Positions 33,032 to 35,443 of a DNA stretch of 35,443 nucleotides are shown piece after piece. Position numbers and translations under genes: made by a program. Source of the DNA: a bacterium (lineage in GTDB: Bacteria > Cyanobacteriota > Vampirovibrionia > Gastranaerophilales > Gastranaerophilaceae); contig JAFWGJ010000134.1 in the NCBI GenBank assembly GCA_017512405.1, forward strand, positions 1-35,443, written 5' to 3'. Position 1 is the stretch's first letter, and every line of letters starts with the position of its first letter. Below the pieces are notes generated by a model, which saw only the letters and a program-made list of their open reading frames with translations, ran no database searches and was not told the origin of the DNA.

Positions 33032-33832
33032 ATGCAGGTAGTTAACAGCTTAAAAAAGGCAAATAGCAGTAAGTTTGTTTCAACTGAACAATCTGTTTGC
33101 TTGTCTTATACTCCGAATTTTAGCGGAAAATCTGTAAATAAGGATACTTATGAATCTGCGAATAAACAAGATAAGAAAACTTTTGCAGGACATGTTAAAA
33201 ATTTCTTTGAAAAGACGATTTTAAAACTTGGAACAGTTACAAAGCACGTAGGAATGCCTGTTTCAGGAGAATTGCTAAAATTAAGCCTTATGTCTGATGA
33301 AAAAAGAACAAAATTAGTTAGTCCAACAATGGGACATGTGTTAAATCCTTCTCAGTCAAAAGATTTCTTGGCATCATTAAACATGTTTGAGGGTAGCTGC
33401 GGTCATACAACTCCTGAGCAGATGAAACTTCAAACTGTTGTGTTTTCAAAGGATAGTGAAGTTGCTAAAAATGTAAACGGTAATAAAGCTTTGAAAGATA
33501 AAATTAAAGCTTGGGTTGATAATGGTGAAAAGTCAGGCGAACATATCGGATTTAATACTGCGGATTCAGGAAGCTTTGATTTAAGAATGGGCTTGGGTTT
33601 CTCTAAAATTGTAGGTCTGCACAGAACCGAAGATGGTAGTATTGAAGGTTATGTAGAAGATGTTTATGATTTTGATAAAGTTTACGCAAAGGGAAAACAC
33701 GAAGAAGACAATTTTCTGAAAAAAATTAAAAGTAAATCTGTTCAGATGATTAATAATATGGCTTATGATTTGCAGGAAAACGGAAAACTTCGTCCTTATC
33801 GCTGTTTAATTCCTGTAAAGGTAACTGTATAG
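33032..33832 (+). CDS. Conserved-looking protein of unknown function
   Basis: I do not recognise this 266-residue protein. It has no signal peptide or clear membrane helix. The N-terminal 60 residues are polar and low in hydrophobics, with YTPNFSGK near residue 27. The middle and C-terminal parts look folded: MGHVLNPSQSKDFLASLNMFEGSCGH near residue 100, then GFNTADSGSFDLRMGLGFSKIVGLHRTEDGSIEGYVEDVYDFDKVY, a beta-hairpin-like run, and the ending YRCLIPVKVTV. Ser/Asn-rich N-terminal tails ending in a short F-x-G motif are, to my memory, common in proteins of gut Vampirovibrionia, but this is a recollection only. AAGGAAG lies about 14 bases before the ATG, too far for a standard site, so the start is uncertain. 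Confidence 0.6.
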   Translation: MQVVNSLKKANSSKFVSTEQSVCLSYTPNFSGKSVNKDTYESANKQDKKTFAGHVKNFFEKTILKLGTVTKHVGMPVSGELLKLSLMSDEKRTKLVSPTMGHVLNPSQSKDFLASLNMFEGSCGHTTPEQMKLQTVVFSKDSEVAKNVNGNKALKDKIKAWVDNGEKSGEHIGFNTADSGSFDLRMGLGFSKIVGLHRTEDGSIEGYVEDVYDFDKVYAKGKHEEDNFLKKIKSKSVQMINNMAYDLQENGKLRPYRCLIPVKVTV

Positions 33833-33841
33833 TTATAGCAC

Positions 33842-33870
33842 TTGAAAAGCTTCAAAAAATGTGTAATAAT
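33842..33870 (+). promoter_or_regulatory. Promoter of the probable 6S RNA
   Basis: TTGAAA (33842-33847) and AATAAT (33865-33870, 5 of 6 to TATAAT) are separated by 17 bp. The predicted start is about 33877. Confidence 0.5.
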
Positions 33871-33876
33871 GTAAAT

Positions 33877-34061
33877 ATCTTTGCATAGATGTTTATTTTG
33901 TTCCTACATTTTTAATTAACGGGAGAATTGACTCTAATGGCATTGAAGTATACCGACCGTCAGTTTACTGGTCGCCAGTCGGAAACGGATTAGTCAAGGC
34001 GTTCACCCACCTGCGAGATTACGCAGGCAACAAAATCACATTTGTGCAAAGTGTTTTTTTT
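33877..34061 (+). ncRNA. ssrS: Probable 6S RNA
   Basis: A non-coding segment of about 185 nt lies between its own promoter and terminator. It folds as a rod. The closing stem is ATTTTGTT (33895-33902) with AACAAAAT (34029-34036). The inner arm is TTGAC and TAAT (33928-33938) with ATTA and GTCAA (33989-33997), capped by CCGAC/GTCGG and CAGT/ACTG. A large asymmetric bulge separates the two, holding on its 3' side GTTCACCCA and the hairpin CCTGCG, AGATTA, CGCAGG. A rod with a central bubble, a small hairpin in its 3' strand and a GTTCAC motif fits 6S RNA, which binds RNA polymerase. Length is also right. A leader for aroF is an alternative, but the terminator and second promoter argue against it. 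Confidence 0.6.
34037..34061 (+). terminator. Terminator of the probable 6S RNA
   Basis: CAC-A-TTT pairs with AAA-GTG (one bulged A) and is followed by eight T residues. Confidence 0.7.
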
Positions 34062-34088
34062 GCCCTTTTATGAATTTTATGTTATTAT
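34060..34088 (+). promoter_or_regulatory. Promoter of aroF overlapping the terminator T tract
   Basis: TTGCCC (34060-34065) and TATTAT (34083-34088) are 17 bp apart. The -35 begins inside the T tract of the preceding terminator. Confidence 0.5.
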
Positions 34089-34123
34089 TTACCCGTAGAT
34101 AACTTTTATAAGGGGTATTTATA

Positions 34124-35179
34124 ATGATTATTATTATGGAGCCGGGTACATCCGAAGATAATATTCAAAGAGTTGTAAAAACTCTTGAGAAACACGAATT
34201 TAAGGTTGTGCTAAACAGAGGTGAGGTTATGACGGTTATTGCCGCTATCGGTGATAAACGATTATTTGACCCACATTCACTGGGTTCTCTGGAAGGTGTT
34301 AGAGAAGTAAAAATAATTCAAGAACCTTATAAACTTGCTTCCCGTGAAGGACAACAGGAAGATACAATTATAACTTTTGATAATGGCGTAAAAGTTGGTG
34401 GTTTAGAAAGACCGGTTATCATGGCAGGTCCTTGTTCAGTTGAAAAAGATTATCAAGGTTTATTAGATGTTGCTTATGCGGCAAAAGAAATGGGCTGTAA
34501 ATTTTTAAGAGGTGGGGCTTTTAAACCAAGAACATCGCCATATGATTTTCAAGGGCTTGAAGAAAAGGCTTTGGTTTTTCTTGCAAGAGCAAGAGAAAAA
34601 ACAGGTTTATTAGTTGTAACTGAACTTATGGATTCAAATGATATGCCATTATTTGAAAATTATGTTGATGTTATTCAAATAGGTGCAAGAAACATGCAAA
34701 ATTTTGCGCTGTTGAAGGCTGTCGGCAAATCAACAAAGCCTGTTCTTTTAAAACGCGGCGGCGCTGCAACTATAAGAGAATTCTTGCTTGCGGCTGAATA
34801 TATTATGTGTAACGGTAACAAAAATGTAATTCTTTGTGAACGCGGCATAAAGAGTTTTGATCAATCTTTTACAAGAAATGTTCTTGATATATCTGCGATT
34901 CCTGTTATTAAAAAGCTTTCGCATCTGCCGATTATCGTTGATCCGAGTCATGCTACCGGCAGAAGATATTTGATTGAGCCGATGTCAAAAGCAGCGCTAA
35001 TTTCAGGTGCTCATGGTTTGATTATGGAAGTGCACCATGATCCTGATAATGCTTCTTCTGATGGTGCTCAAAGTTTATCTATCCCTCAATTCATTGAAGT
35101 GGCAAAACGCTTAAATAAATTAATCGGTCGTATTGACTATGATAACAGAATGACAAAACAGGAACTGGGTATTAAGTAA
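34124..35179 (+). CDS. aroF: 3-deoxy-7-phosphoheptulonate (DAHP) synthase, AroA-beta type with N-terminal ferredoxin-like domain
   Basis: The 351-residue enzyme condenses PEP and erythrose 4-phosphate at the head of the shikimate pathway. Residues 1-70 form the ferredoxin-like regulatory domain of Thermotoga-type DAHP synthase ([35 protein letters not shown]). The catalytic barrel follows, with [67 protein letters not shown] and [12 protein letters not shown]. The N-terminal domain implies feedback control by an aromatic amino acid. A Shine-Dalgarno (AAGGGG) lies 8 bases before the ATG. It is convergent with the next gene with no spacer. Some annotations call this type aroG or aroA(G). Confidence 0.93.
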   Translation: MIIIMEPGTSEDNIQRVVKTLEKHEFKVVLNRGEVMTVIAAIGDKRLFDPHSLGSLEGVREVKIIQEPYKLASREGQQEDTIITFDNGVKVGGLERPVIMAGPCSVEKDYQGLLDVAYAAKEMGCKFLRGGAFKPRTSPYDFQGLEEKALVFLARAREKTGLLVVTELMDSNDMPLFENYVDVIQIGARNMQNFALLKAVGKSTKPVLLKRGGAATIREFLLAAEYIMCNGNKNVILCERGIKSFDQSFTRNVLDISAIPVIKKLSHLPIIVDPSHATGRRYLIEPMSKAALISGAHGLIMEVHHDPDNASSDGAQSLSIPQFIEVAKRLNKLIGRIDYDNRMTKQELGIK

Positions 35180-35443
35180 TTAATCTGTTATTACAATATC
35201 AACCTGTTTGTCGTGGCTTTCAACAGGTAAATTTTCAAAAACGAGTTCTTTTGCTATCGGAAGGATGGTTTTTGCTGTTGTTTTAGATAATAACCTATCA
35301 TAATATCCTTTGCCGTAGCCTAATCTGAAATTGTTTTTATCGGCAGCAAGTGCAGGTAAAATAATCAAATCAATTATATCAGGATTCTCAGGCTTAGTTT
35401 GTGGTTCTTTTGTTTTAAAAGGACTTTCATTTAAGGTATCGCC
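35180..35443 (-). CDS. 5-formyltetrahydrofolate cyclo-ligase, C-terminal part (cut by window edge)
   Basis: The frame has its stop at 35180-35182 and is open to the right edge (87 residues). An internal ATG at 35368 is only a methionine-like position within the domain, not the true start. The visible part contains DLIILPALAADKNNFRLGYGKGYYDRLL, the ATP- and folate-binding signature of 5-FCL (MTHFS/YgfA), and ends with LVFENLPVESHDKQVDIVITD, matching the family C-terminus. The enzyme turns 5-formyl-THF into 5,10-methenyl-THF with ATP. It abuts aroF tail to tail. Confidence 0.9.
   Translation of the reverse strand, partial: GDTLNESPFKTKEPQTKPENPDIIDLIILPALAADKNNFRLGYGKGYYDRLLSKTTAKTILPIAKELVFENLPVESHDKQVDIVITD

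Noticed and set aside
33877..34061. SRP RNA or a T-box or cobalamin riboswitch as identity of the aroF-upstream RNA
   Set aside because: The SRP loop (GGAAGGAAGCAG-like) and T-box or cobalamin core motifs are absent, and the RNA has its own terminator followed by a separate promoter.
1..35443. CRISPR arrays, transposases, integrases, toxin-antitoxin pairs
   Set aside because: No regularly spaced repeats, no transposase or recombinase motifs and no small paired toxin-like genes were seen. The integration footprint at ssrA has no integrase in the window.

Overview
The window is AT-rich (coding GC by eye about one third). It comes from a Gram-negative-type (diderm) bacterium: it has lptB with a start of an LptF/G-type permease, an RND-MFP-outer-membrane efflux operon, a SIS-type heptose isomerase, the MEP isoprenoid genes dxr and ispF, and an HD-GYP protein. 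The gene set, the low GC, the cyanobacteria-like tmRNA tag ANNNVVVADFSRARALAA and the DprA-like short protein suggest a non-photosynthetic relative of Cyanobacteria (Vampirovibrionia/Melainabacteria, Gastranaerophilales-like). This placement is an inference from gene content and not a proven assignment.

Layout. 1-1738 (minus): an amino-acid-type ABC binding lipoprotein, lptB and the start of an lptF/G permease. 1802-5478: dxr, a convergent exported protein of unknown function, and a nucleoside transporter of the CNT family. 5554-5712: a 52-residue protein. 5858-10392 (minus): a tightly packed seven-gene operon (DprA-like, helical-repeat protein, NUDIX hydrolase, HAD phosphatase, ispF, glyoxalase, gmhA), divergent from pcrA/uvrD at 10470-12938. 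12944-14071 (minus): an HD-GYP protein, divergent from glnA. 15800-18227: nadB-nadC. Then come a CDF metal transporter and a convergent TPR protein.

The accessory part is 20511-27657. Two minus-strand copies of the tmRNA gene ssrA flank a three-gene RND efflux operon (21164-26932). The right copy (27208-27607) looks intact. The left copy (20552-20987) keeps the tag reading frame, but a hairpin-bearing insert breaks its T arm and the CCA end is lost. Downstream of the right copy the last 19 bp of ssrA are repeated 185 bp away, and a GC-richer structured segment lies between the repeats. This is the footprint expected from site-specific integration into the 3' end of ssrA. It is the most unusual part of the window.

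The right part (27772-35443) is ordinary chromosome: a DUF378 membrane protein, a small protein with three internal motif repeats, an Fsr-like MFS exporter, alr, a shortened dihydrolipoamide dehydrogenase overlapping lipA, an unrecognised protein, a probable 6S RNA with its own promoter and terminator, aroF-type DAHP synthase, and the C-terminal part of 5-formyltetrahydrofolate cyclo-ligase running off the right edge.

Starts were set by Shine-Dalgarno position where one is visible. No CRISPR array, transposase, integrase, rRNA or ordinary tRNA gene was seen.
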